Assembly (NCBI GenBank): GCA_001803225.1
Contig: MHBF01000074.1
Coordinates: forward strand, 1-64,000
Length of the DNA: 64,000 nucleotides
Source: Lentisphaerae bacterium GWF2_44_16
GTDB taxonomy: Bacteria; Verrucomicrobiota; Lentisphaeria; Victivallales; GWF2-45-14
Direction: 5' to 3'
Every line of letters starts with the position of its first letter. The stretch's first letter is position 1. The position numbers and the translations under genes are program-made. The notes beneath the pieces were generated by a model. That model ran no database searches. It was not told the origin of the DNA and saw nothing but the letters and a program-made list of their open reading frames with translations. This document shows positions 1 through 8,715 of the stretch, one piece after another.

Positions 1-76
1 TAAAATGAGAATCGACGGCAATGTCATATTCGACATTGGAAATTATAAAGTCTCAGAACAACTTTTGCGACATTAA
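1..76 (+). CDS. C-terminal tail of an upstream CDS truncated by the window edge (…KMRIDGNVIFDIGNYKVSEQLLRH*)
   Basis: Open frame from base 2 to TAA at 74-76; too short to identify. Confidence 0.35.
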   Translation, partial: KMRIDGNVIFDIGNYKVSEQLLRH

Positions 77-454
77 CTGAAATTTATACCGTAAAAATTT
101 TATATGAAAATCATAAATAGTTAATTATAAGTATATTATAGTATGAAAATCATGAATGACACCATTAACTTTCAGGTACGTAATTTTCAGGGTGTGCGTT
201 TAGTATGTCCGAAAAACTGAATGAGCGTAACGCCCGAGGACTGTATTGCCTTTTTTGTCATAGTAAATGCACAATAGACTTGCAATTTCATCTCTTGAGA
301 AGTGAGAAGAAAAATCCTCCCCCTTTTTATCAGTTTGTCAATCTAAATGCACGACTTTCCACAGGTGATGTGCGTTTAATCTGAGAAACGTGCGCTTACT
401 TTTTCAATTGACCATTACCTGTTTTTGAGTACAAATCCCGATGGATAATTGAGC

Positions 455-925
455 TTAGATGCTGTCGAGGTAACGGAGGAGCCTGACGGCGTGGTCGCAG
501 GTTTCCTTATTAAGGGTCTGAAAAACCCTTATCGACTTCAGTTCGGGGTGGATTTTCATGAGTTCCTGAAAAATGTTTTCTATGTCGCATTCTTCTATCT
601 TGATAGCTATGGCGACGGCTTTTTTCCTTGTAAGATTTTGAGGCTGTTCTTTTACTTTGGACAGCAATGTTTTCTTTTCCGTAAGAGTCTGTTTGAGATA
701 TTCTACGGAAAGGCTTGTAAGTTCAGCCGGGAAAAGTCCCATCGAATTAAATGTATCTCTGCCCGATTGAATTATGGAAGCGTGGTTTTTTTCTTCCATC
801 GCGATCCGCCACCAGAATTCCTTGTCATCGGGGAATATTCTGGAAAATTCCATATATATTTCAGAAATGGAGCTTTCAAAATCTATAAGCAAATTAAATA
901 CTTCGCTGTTGTTTTCCATATTCAT
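455..925 (-). CDS. Ferritin-like / rubrerythrin-type diiron domain protein
   Basis: 156 aa, all-helical, conserved E…EEKNHA…E…CDH pattern of ferritin-like four-helix bundles. Confidence 0.6.
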   Translation of the reverse strand: MNMENNSEVFNLLIDFESSISEIYMEFSRIFPDDKEFWWRIAMEEKNHASIIQSGRDTFNSMGLFPAELTSLSVEYLKQTLTEKKTLLSKVKEQPQNLTRKKAVAIAIKIEECDIENIFQELMKIHPELKSIRVFQTLNKETCDHAVRLLRYLDSI

Positions 926-1179
926 CGCTGTTCCCTTCAGAACTCAAATTCTTTTTCATGCTCACTCTTAATATATATTCCTTTTTCTTTTTTAAAAGGC
1001 AGAGAGCCGCAGAGCGACATCAATAATGGAATTCCTTCCCGCCGTCCTTCAAATTGCAACTGGGCGACACCGCTGTAAAAAACTTCGTTCCCTAAAAAAG
1101 AGAAATATTTCAGAATTTCATTGGAGCTTTTGCTATAACATATTATAGTTATTTTCACAAACAGCAAGAGGGCCGAAAA

Positions 1180-2298
1180 TTGAAAGACAGAGATGCCTGC
1201 ATAATATTGAATATGATATCGGGGATAGGTTCGGCCCGCCTTGAGGCATTAACCTCGCATTTTGGGAGTCCGTCAGCCATACTTCAGGCTTCAGCTCAGG
1301 AAATATCGTCTGTAAAGGGGGTCGGTGCCGTGCTGGCGGAGAAAGTCGCCGACTGGAAAAACGAAGTTTCTTATGAGATGGAACTTGAGCTTGCCGAAAA
1401 AGGCGGAGTACGGATAATTACCCAATATGATCCTGAATATCCTGAAATACTAAAGGAAATATATGACCCGCCTATCTGTCTTTATGTGCGGGGCGAACTG
1501 CCGCTGCCGCTCGGACAGGCAATTGCCGTTGTGGGTTCGAGAAGAATAAGCAATTACGGCAGAAAAATGGCAAAACATCTTTCCGAAGCGGCCGTATACG
1601 CAGGCTGGACCGTTGTATCAGGGCTGGCTTATGGAATTGACGCCGTAGCGCATCAGGCTGCCCTTGACGCGGGCGGCAAAACCATCGCCGTGCTCGGAGG
1701 CGGACTGGCCAGAATCCACCCTCAAGACCACATACCGCTGGCAAGAGAAATAATAAATAACGGCGCGCTTATCAGTGAATTCCCCATGGAATTTCCGGTG
1801 AGCAGACAATCGTTTCCGAGGAGAAACAGGATTGTATCCGGGCTCAGCAAAGGAGTTCTGGTCATCGAGGCCGGACTGGAAAGCGGAGCGCTTATAACCG
1901 CGAATCAGGCACTTGAGCAGGGACGGCTTGTTTTCGCCGTGCCGGGAAACGCGGACAATCCACAGGCAAAAGGTTCAAACTCTCTCATACGGCAGGGGGC
2001 TAAACTTACAGAATCCTTTGAAGACATACTTGAGGAATTTGAATTTCTTCCGGGTTTCGAGGGATTGAAAAAAGTCAGGGAAGAAGCCGCTGAATATTCT
2101 GCTTCCCATGAATTCAGCGAAGAGGAAAAAAGGATAATTTCCATACTTGAGTCGGGGGACACGGGCTTTGACAGCATAGCGATGGAAACAGGTATTCCGG
2201 CAGGAAAGCTTCTTGCCTCACTCATGAAACTGGAAATGAAAAAAACCATAAATCAGCTACCGGGAAAAGTCTATTCTGTTTCAGCAAGACAGCCCTGA
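1180..2298 (+). CDS. dprA: DNA processing protein DprA/Smf
   Basis: AVVGSRRISNYGRKMA…SGLAYGIDAVAHQAAL…GGGLARIHP…SEFP…FPRRNRIVSGLS Rossmann motifs; TTG start. Confidence 0.95.
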   Translation: MKDRDACIILNMISGIGSARLEALTSHFGSPSAILQASAQEISSVKGVGAVLAEKVADWKNEVSYEMELELAEKGGVRIITQYDPEYPEILKEIYDPPICLYVRGELPLPLGQAIAVVGSRRISNYGRKMAKHLSEAAVYAGWTVVSGLAYGIDAVAHQAALDAGGKTIAVLGGGLARIHPQDHIPLAREIINNGALISEFPMEFPVSRQSFPRRNRIVSGLSKGVLVIEAGLESGALITANQALEQGRLVFAVPGNADNPQAKGSNSLIRQGAKLTESFEDILEEFEFLPGFEGLKKVREEAAEYSASHEFSEEEKRIISILESGDTGFDSIAMETGIPAGKLLASLMKLEMKKTINQLPGKVYSVSARQP

Positions 2299-2308
2299 TT
2301 ATAAAAAC

Positions 2309-2503
2309 TCAGGCGCTGTAAACATCCAGAAGCATCGCGAGTTTTTCTATTGGATCACTATTGGAAACTTTGCTTGCTGTCTCAAGCTTAACAGTTACGC
2401 TTTTCGCTTCCTTTGCTTCAGTCTGGATTTTTTCTTCGTCTTCTTCCAGATTACTGTAAGCCGCTGAAACGCTTGTGGTATCGGATATACTGCTGATACT
2501 CAT
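2309..2503 (-). CDS. Small hypothetical protein
   Basis: 64-aa ORF with low-complexity Ser/Glu/Lys composition and an AGGAG-like sequence upstream of the start. Confidence 0.4.
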   Translation of the reverse strand: MSISSISDTTSVSAAYSNLEEDEEKIQTEAKEAKSVTVKLETASKVSNSDPIEKLAMLLDVYSA

Positions 2504-2538
2504 TTGCTCCTCCGTATGAACTTCATAGTACTATTTTA

Positions 2539-3015
2539 TCACAAAGATGGGGGATTGCCAAGGGGCGGCCCTCCTTTTGTGTCTTTAAGGCCTTTATTAT
2601 TATTTAAGGCTTTTGGGGTATCTTTTGTATTTCCATTCTGATAGATAACATCCTCATTGCGGGAAACTATAACACGCAAGGTACGGTCTTCTTTGAGCAA
2701 GTCACCCTCGATTATAAGGATAATTCGCTTTTGGTCGGAGACCTGCCATGAGAAAGTGGCCTTTCCCTCCTTGTAACCTGTGTAAGCAAAGCCTTTTTCG
2801 GGCTCATTATTTCTTATATAACCCATCTCTATGGGGGTTAATTTGAATTTCTTTGATTTCAGAAATATCTGCCTGGCGTTATCTTCCAGAAATTTCTGCT
2901 CTATCGGATTGAGTTTATCCTCTTCACTTATCTCTCCGCTGCGGCAGGAAGAAAAAAGGGAAAGCAGAAGAAAAGACACTGAAAATATCAGAGCGGAACG
3001 GAAAAGTTTTTTCAT
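2539..3015 (-). CDS. Putative lipoprotein
   Basis: MKKLFRSALIFSVSFLLLSLFSSC lipobox; start moved to the internal Met with the signal peptide. Confidence 0.65.
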   Translation of the reverse strand: MKKLFRSALIFSVSFLLLSLFSSCRSGEISEEDKLNPIEQKFLEDNARQIFLKSKKFKLTPIEMGYIRNNEPEKGFAYTGYKEGKATFSWQVSDQKRIILIIEGDLLKEDRTLRVIVSRNEDVIYQNGNTKDTPKALNNNKGLKDTKGGPPLGNPPSL

Positions 3016-3017
3016 AA

Positions 3018-3788
3018 TCACAGTCCTGTTGGTATATCTATGAATTCGCAATCTATTTTGAATTTATTCTGGAGCAGTTTCATTACGGCGGCAACACCTG
3101 TTGTCTCGGAACAATAGTGTCCGAGAGAAATCACAGGAATACCGCTCTCTTTTATAACATGAGAGGAACTGTGTCCGACTTCCCCGGTTACGAAACAGTC
3201 AAGGCCAAGATTTGCGGCTTCATTTACGGCGGAAGCGGCCCCCCCGGAAACTATACCGATTCTGGAAACTTTGCGTTCCGGATCTCCGTACATGACATGT
3301 TTTGAGTTCAAACGCGCGTCGTAAAGCTTCCCTACCTGAGTCGCGGTCATCGGCTTCGGGATTTTACCCATAATGCCTATTTTAACATTTGAATACTCAA
3401 AAAACATTTCCCTGTCCTTCAATCCGATGATATCGGAAAGCACGGCATTGTTTCCATATTTGGGATGAGCGTCGAGAGGAAGATGCACGGCATAAAGCGA
3501 AATACCGTTCTGAAAAAGTATCCTGACCCGGTCCCCGGTAAGGCCGTTCAGACGTTTGAAACTGTTCTCCCAACTCAGTCCGTGATGGACCATTATGAAG
3601 TCAGCTTTCTTCTTTTTCGCCTTTTCAAAAAGCTCCATGCAGGCGTCAACCCCGAAAACAGCTTTTGAAACATAAGGATTTCCTTCGACTTGAAGGCCGT
3701 TATTGGAATGGTCTGCCGGAATTTTTTCAATTTGCAGAAGATTATCCAGATACGAAGTAAGTTTTTTAAGGGCAAGCTGTTTTTTCAT
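3018..3788 (-). CDS. Nif3-like dinuclear metal centre protein (YbgI/DUF34 family)
   Basis: DHSNNGLQVEG…GVDA…HHGLSW…LYAVHLPLD…GNN…TGEVGHSSSH…SLGHYCSE. Confidence 0.92.
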   Translation of the reverse strand: MKKQLALKKLTSYLDNLLQIEKIPADHSNNGLQVEGNPYVSKAVFGVDACMELFEKAKKKKADFIMVHHGLSWENSFKRLNGLTGDRVRILFQNGISLYAVHLPLDAHPKYGNNAVLSDIIGLKDREMFFEYSNVKIGIMGKIPKPMTATQVGKLYDARLNSKHVMYGDPERKVSRIGIVSGGAASAVNEAANLGLDCFVTGEVGHSSSHVIKESGIPVISLGHYCSETTGVAAVMKLLQNKFKIDCEFIDIPTGL

Positions 3789-3791
3789 GGT

Positions 3792-4727
3792 TTAATTTGT
3801 CCAATCTCTTATGAACCTGTGCCTTATTATTTTCCAGCGCAAATCATCAGCGCATTTATTTTTCACGAAATCCTTCAGCCCATTATTATTGCCCTTTAAT
3901 CTCGAAATTTCAAATATTTCATTCTTGGTAGAGCGGAAAAGCACGGCATAAGGATTATTCATTCCGGCTTCGGCAAGGACGCGCTCCGCACGCTTACAGC
4001 AATTCCTGCACAACTGGTTTCTTGAAAGAAGGAAAAGCGGATAGACAAAGGCCAGTATCCAGAACGGATAAACAGGTATCGCCCATGACGTAAACGTGGT
4101 GATTATCTGTACGGCAAGCAACAGGAAAACAGGAAGGATAAATAATATGGAGTCGTATTTGTACTGGAAACAATTTCCCATATAGCGTCTTAACGCGCTG
4201 AAAGAAAGCCTGTACGCAAAATGTTCCTCGAAAAACCTGTCGCCAATCGGCATCCTCGCCGCATGGCAGAGTTCATGGGAAAGCAGTTCATCGCGCCTAT
4301 ATATGAACCAGCGTCTCATGCGCGCAAAACTGGAACGTATCAGGAAGATGGAATAGCATTCCTCCGGAAATGAAATAGCACAGCCGCCCCAGAGAAAACT
4401 GAGGCTCTCCGAAAGAAAAAAACCCGGGACCCAACCGATACGGAAAGAATAAGCTTTTTCAGTTATTTCAGCTGCTTCACTCATTATTTCCTGGTTAATT
4501 CTGTCCTTTGCCTTCAGGAGCAGACAATCAAGGAGATTGAATTCGCCTTTTTTCTGTAAATCGTCTTCAATGGTTTTAAGTTTAGCGCCGATTTTGATAA
4601 GGCGCGCTTTAAAACTCCCGATATCTTCGGATGGGGCCGCAAAAATCCCCTGCGCGTCAAGTCCGGATAATGCGTCCAGATCGTTCCCGTCGAGCTTTTC
4701 TATTTCGTTTTCATCCAGAGGAAACAT
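3792..4727 (-). CDS. Membrane protein with HExxH motif (putative membrane metallopeptidase)
   Basis: LLSHELCHAARMPIGDRFFEEHFAY with downstream TM segments; start moved to MFPLDENE. Confidence 0.55.
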   Translation of the reverse strand: MFPLDENEIEKLDGNDLDALSGLDAQGIFAAPSEDIGSFKARLIKIGAKLKTIEDDLQKKGEFNLLDCLLLKAKDRINQEIMSEAAEITEKAYSFRIGWVPGFFLSESLSFLWGGCAISFPEECYSIFLIRSSFARMRRWFIYRRDELLSHELCHAARMPIGDRFFEEHFAYRLSFSALRRYMGNCFQYKYDSILFILPVFLLLAVQIITTFTSWAIPVYPFWILAFVYPLFLLSRNQLCRNCCKRAERVLAEAGMNNPYAVLFRSTKNEIFEISRLKGNNNGLKDFVKNKCADDLRWKIIRHRFIRDWTN

Positions 4728-4741
4728 TTCTTTGCTTTCTG

Positions 4742-5248
4742 TTAAGGAAGCACTTGGAACAAAGCGGAAATTTCCTTGCGTTTTATGGGCGCTGGCGTTT
4801 CCGCCGGATAACCGAGCGGTGAAATGGCAAGTATGCTCCATGGGGATACAATGTTCATGACTTTGTTCATCCGCTCGACATCATAAGCGCAAACCCAGCA
4901 GGTGCCGAGGCCTTCCGCGGCGGCGGCAAGCACCAGATGTTCCATGACTATGCCTATGTCCATATCGATTATGGGTTTCCCGTCAAGCCTTTTCCAGCAT
5001 TCTTCGCTGTTGCCGAGCGCAAGCACTATGGCGGGGGCCTGTTTCAGCCAGTCCCGCGAATAACATGAGGCTATCTTCTGACGGAGTTCAGCGTTCAAAA
5101 CAATTCTGAAACTCCACGGCTGAATATTGCACGCCGAGGGCGCAAGCCTGACGGATTCTCCGATTCTTTCGAGAGCGCCTTCGGGAATTGCCCTGTCCGT
5201 ATAAGCCCTTACGCTTCTGCGGGTTTTTATGACTTCATAAAATTCCAT
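4742..5248 (-). CDS. Nitroreductase family protein
   Basis: TRRSVRAYTDRAIPEGALERI…APSACNIQPWSFRIV…GLGTCWVCAYD. Confidence 0.92.
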   Translation of the reverse strand: MEFYEVIKTRRSVRAYTDRAIPEGALERIGESVRLAPSACNIQPWSFRIVLNAELRQKIASCYSRDWLKQAPAIVLALGNSEECWKRLDGKPIIDMDIGIVMEHLVLAAAAEGLGTCWVCAYDVERMNKVMNIVSPWSILAISPLGYPAETPAPIKRKEISALFQVLP

Positions 5249-5276
5249 ACTCGGTTCTCCTTCTATATATATTTAG

Positions 5277-6377
5277 TTAAACTGAGAATCTCACAAATAT
5301 GGCGTCTCCGTCTCTCATTATATATTCTTTGCCTTCTATACGGAGTTTTCCGGCGTTTTTGGCGGCGTTCCAGCCGTTGTATTTGCACATGTCGTCGTAG
5401 GAAATCACTTCCATGCGGATGAAGCCTCTTTCCATGTCGGTATGGATTTTTCCCGCCGCCTGCGGAGCGGCAGTACCGGCCTTTACAGTCCACGCCCTCG
5501 ATTCGGTGGGGCCCGCCGTGAAAAAAGTTATATAGTCCAGAAGCCTGTACCCTGTATGAATAACCCTCGAAAGGCCGCTTTCCTGAATACCCAGTTCGGA
5601 AAGGAAAAGCTCCGCTTCTTCGGGAGCGAGTTCGGCGAGTTCAGACTCAAGTTTTGCACAAACGGGAACGACTTCCATATTATGTTTAGCGGCATATTCT
5701 ATAATGGCCTTCGACTTTTCGTCCGTCCCGAAGGAACGGAAAGAAGCCTCGTCAACGTTCGCGCAGACAAACGCGGGCATCGTGCTTATGAGACCGAGAC
5801 TTTTACAATAGTCAAGCTCTGTCTGATTGTCTTTATCGATTTGAGGGATAACGCCTTCGGCAAGCTTTTTTGCCATCTCGGAAGCGAAAGCAAGTTCAGC
5901 TTTTGTCTCGGCATCTCCTGCCCTGATAAGTTTTTTTGATTTTTCCAGTTTCTTCTCAATGAAATCAAGGTCCGCCAGCATGAGTTCGGTAATTATGAGT
6001 TCCAGGTCTCTAAGGGGGTCAAGCTTGCCGGCAACATGCACCACGTCGTCATCCGCAAAAAGCCGCACCACATGAGCGACAGCGTCAACAGTACGTATAT
6101 GTCCGAGGAATTGATTTCCAAGCCCCTGTCCCTGACTGGCACCTTCGACAAGCCCGGCTATATCTATAAACTTGAGAGAAGTCGGCACAACTTTGGCGGA
6201 TTTCTCTATTTCCACCAGCTTGTCCAGCCGCTTATCGGGAACCGCGACTATGCCGGTATTAGGTTCAATCGTGCAGAAAGGAAAATTCGCCGCCGCCGCA
6301 CTGCCTCTGCTCAAGGCATTGAACAACGTTGATTTGCCTACATTAGGAAGCCCTACAAAACCACAGGAAAAGCCCAT
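5277..6377 (-). CDS. ychF: Redox-regulated / ribosome-binding ATPase YchF
   Basis: GLPNVGKSTLFNALS…ANFPFCTIEPNTGIVAVPD…C-terminal TGS-like AGTAAPQAAGKIHTDMERGFIRMEVI. Confidence 0.97.
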   Translation of the reverse strand: MGFSCGFVGLPNVGKSTLFNALSRGSAAAANFPFCTIEPNTGIVAVPDKRLDKLVEIEKSAKVVPTSLKFIDIAGLVEGASQGQGLGNQFLGHIRTVDAVAHVVRLFADDDVVHVAGKLDPLRDLELIITELMLADLDFIEKKLEKSKKLIRAGDAETKAELAFASEMAKKLAEGVIPQIDKDNQTELDYCKSLGLISTMPAFVCANVDEASFRSFGTDEKSKAIIEYAAKHNMEVVPVCAKLESELAELAPEEAELFLSELGIQESGLSRVIHTGYRLLDYITFFTAGPTESRAWTVKAGTAAPQAAGKIHTDMERGFIRMEVISYDDMCKYNGWNAAKNAGKLRIEGKEYIMRDGDAIFVRFSV

Positions 6378-6423
6378 AAATAAAGTCCATGAAGTAAAAT
6401 TAAATATTAAAATTAAAACGGCA

Positions 6424-7260
6424 TCAACCTTTGACAGCCGCAGAAGACAGACCTTTTACGAAAAGCCTCATAGTAAAAATAAATATAATAATCATAGGTA
6501 TGCTCGAAATAGTGTATCCCGCCATGAGCTGGCCCCAGTTTTTAACATACTCGGAGTCCATTCTCACAAGGCCGACGGCCAGAGGCAGCATATTGTCATC
6601 GCGTATGACAACCAACGGCAGAATATAACTGTTCCAGATGCTTATGAATTGAAGTATGCCCAGCGTCGAGAGTATGCTTCCTGACATCGGCAGAACTATG
6701 TTATAGACTTGCTGCAGGAGTGTGGCCCCGTCAACTTCAGCGGCATCAAACAGGTCCTGAGGTATCTCCTCTATGAAGTTACGGAGAATGTAGATCTGAA
6801 CAACCTGCGCTCCCGCCGTATCAACTATTATCAGCGCCCAGAAAGTATTGAGCAGGTTCAGGTTTTTCAAAAGCATGAACAAAGGTATAAGATTGGCAAT
6901 CCCCGGCATAAGCATCAGGATAAGGAAAAAATACCACAGCGCCTTATGCCCGGGCATTCTGTAACGGGCAAAGAAAAAGGCCGCGTTAAGGGTCAGCCCA
7001 AAGGTTAAAATAATAGAGGTAACGCATATAAAAATAGTATTAAAGATATAACCTGATACCATATTCCACGCCACTGTAAAATTTTCCCAGTGAAAAGGCA
7101 TCATGAACGTCCAGGGATTGCCCGCGAACTGCGCGTTTGTCTTGCCGCTTATAGTCAGCATGACATAAAATGGAAAAAAGGACATAGCCAGTATCAGAAA
7201 AATAAAGAGATGCTTTGAAAGTTCGGAAAATATGCTTTTTGTTTTACAGCCCAGTTTCAT
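6424..7260 (-). CDS. Carbohydrate ABC transporter permease (MalG-type)
   Basis: EAA loop EVDGATLLQQVYNIVLPMSGSILSTLGILQFISIWNSYILPLV. Confidence 0.92.
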   Translation of the reverse strand: MKLGCKTKSIFSELSKHLFIFLILAMSFFPFYVMLTISGKTNAQFAGNPWTFMMPFHWENFTVAWNMVSGYIFNTIFICVTSIILTFGLTLNAAFFFARYRMPGHKALWYFFLILMLMPGIANLIPLFMLLKNLNLLNTFWALIIVDTAGAQVVQIYILRNFIEEIPQDLFDAAEVDGATLLQQVYNIVLPMSGSILSTLGILQFISIWNSYILPLVVIRDDNMLPLAVGLVRMDSEYVKNWGQLMAGYTISSIPMIIIFIFTMRLFVKGLSSAAVKG

Positions 7261-7269
7261 GATATACCT

Positions 7270-8712
7270 CTATTTATCGACTCTGATATAACGGTTGTTA
7301 AGTTCGGTCAGGAGCAATATGAAAAAGAAAAGTATCAGCCCTATCGCGCAGGCGTAACCGGCCTGTCCGCCCGAAAATGCCTGAGCGAACATGAGCAGGC
7401 CCGGTACCATCAGCTTGCCGTTGGGCCCGCCGCTTTCGCCGAAAAGAATAAGTATAAAACCATAAGTCTGCAAAGTGCCGATAATCATCAGCACCATATT
7501 AATCCTTATCTGCGTAAGTATAAGCGGAAGCTCTATGTGGAAGAACTTTTCAAAGGCGTTCGCTCCGTCAATGTCGGCGGCCTCGTAAACGCTTGTGGAT
7601 ATCCCCTGAAGCCCCGCGAGATATATGAGCACTCCCGTAACGCCGACCCAGGGAAAACCCCAGAGAATAAACGCCGGAAGCACCAGATGCTCATTGCCCA
7701 GCCATACGGGCATGGTCCCGGCCTTGAAAATACCGCCCCAGCCCAAAAGATGGTCCAGATAAATCAATACGTCCATTATTTTCGTGTATATCAGCACTTT
7801 GTTGAATATGCCCACGTTCGGCTCGAAAAAGAACTTCCACAAAAGCAGATATACCATGCCCGGAATTATCATGGGAATTACGAAAAGCACCTTGTAAAAA
7901 TAGTTGAACTTTTCGCTTTTCAAACGGTGAACTACAACCGCCGTTGCTATTGACGGTATCATCTTGGGTATATTGAAGAGAACAAGTATGAAAACTATGG
8001 TGAAACCGCTCCATAGCACCGGATCGCCTCCGGCATGCTTCCCAAGCCCCCAGAAACATATTCCCAGCGCGATGAAGGACTGAAGCGTTCTTGCGCCCTC
8101 AATATGAGGAAGGTTTTCAGCGTAAGGCAGTATCCACATGAAGAAGCCGTTGAAAAGCATGACTATCATCCATGCGAAAACTGATGAAAAACCCGTCGCG
8201 TGAATAAAAGCCGCCGCTATGAAATCCAGCGGTATCAGCATGTATATCCATTTGTTTTTGTTTTCGTCGCTTATGAAAAACTTGAAAGCCAGAAGCAGCG
8301 TTCCCCAGACCAGCAGCGCGAAGCCGAAATGTTTTCCGGCCGCCTCTCTTGTCATATCAATATAGGCCCAGCCGTTTATAGCAATCGCTCCGGCGCCGGC
8401 TATCATCGAGCCGATCCCGGCTATAAGCCTGAAAAGATTTGATTTTATATCGTTTTTTCTGGCATAGAAAAGTACCAGCGCGAAAAGAGCGAAAGTGAAT
8501 ATCCAGAGCCAGTAATTGCCCATAAGGCGGCGGAAGTTCAAGTCACCGACAAAAGTATTTATGTCTTCACCGTTCCATCTGAAAAAGGCATGATACATTG
8601 CACTCAGGGCCGGATAATATGAAAAAACGCCCACAAGCAGGACGCTGGGAATAACAAAGAAATATACTTTCCAGTAATGTTTAAGTTTGCTGTAACCTAT
8701 GATTTTCGCCAT
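7270..8712 (-). CDS. Carbohydrate ABC transporter permease (MalF-type) with large internal membrane insertion
   Basis: EAADIDGANAFEKFFHIELPLILTQIRINMVLMIIGTLQTYGFILILFG; 480 aa with extra TM helices between NFRRLMGN and the core permease domain. Confidence 0.88.
   Translation of the reverse strand: MAKIIGYSKLKHYWKVYFFVIPSVLLVGVFSYYPALSAMYHAFFRWNGEDINTFVGDLNFRRLMGNYWLWIFTFALFALVLFYARKNDIKSNLFRLIAGIGSMIAGAGAIAINGWAYIDMTREAAGKHFGFALLVWGTLLLAFKFFISDENKNKWIYMLIPLDFIAAAFIHATGFSSVFAWMIVMLFNGFFMWILPYAENLPHIEGARTLQSFIALGICFWGLGKHAGGDPVLWSGFTIVFILVLFNIPKMIPSIATAVVVHRLKSEKFNYFYKVLFVIPMIIPGMVYLLLWKFFFEPNVGIFNKVLIYTKIMDVLIYLDHLLGWGGIFKAGTMPVWLGNEHLVLPAFILWGFPWVGVTGVLIYLAGLQGISTSVYEAADIDGANAFEKFFHIELPLILTQIRINMVLMIIGTLQTYGFILILFGESGGPNGKLMVPGLLMFAQAFSGGQAGYACAIGLILFFFILLLTELNNRYIRVDK
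8026..8514 (-). other. Approximately 160-aa polytopic insertion within the MalF-type permease
   Basis: About six hydrophobic segments (LWIFTFALFALVLFYA; LIAGIGSMIAGAGAIAI; FALLVWGTLLLAFKFF; MLIPLDFIAAAFI; FAWMIVMLFNGFFMWIL; SFIALGICFWGLG) absent from canonical MalF-like proteins of ~300 aa. Confidence 0.6.
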
Positions 8713-8715
8713 TTT

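Noticed and set aside
449-1078. 209-aa plus-strand ORF opposite the ferritin-like gene
   Set aside because: Phe/Tyr-rich shadow translation of the better-supported minus-strand gene
7537-7953. 138-aa plus-strand ORF opposite the MalF-type permease
   Set aside because: Antisense shadow with implausible composition
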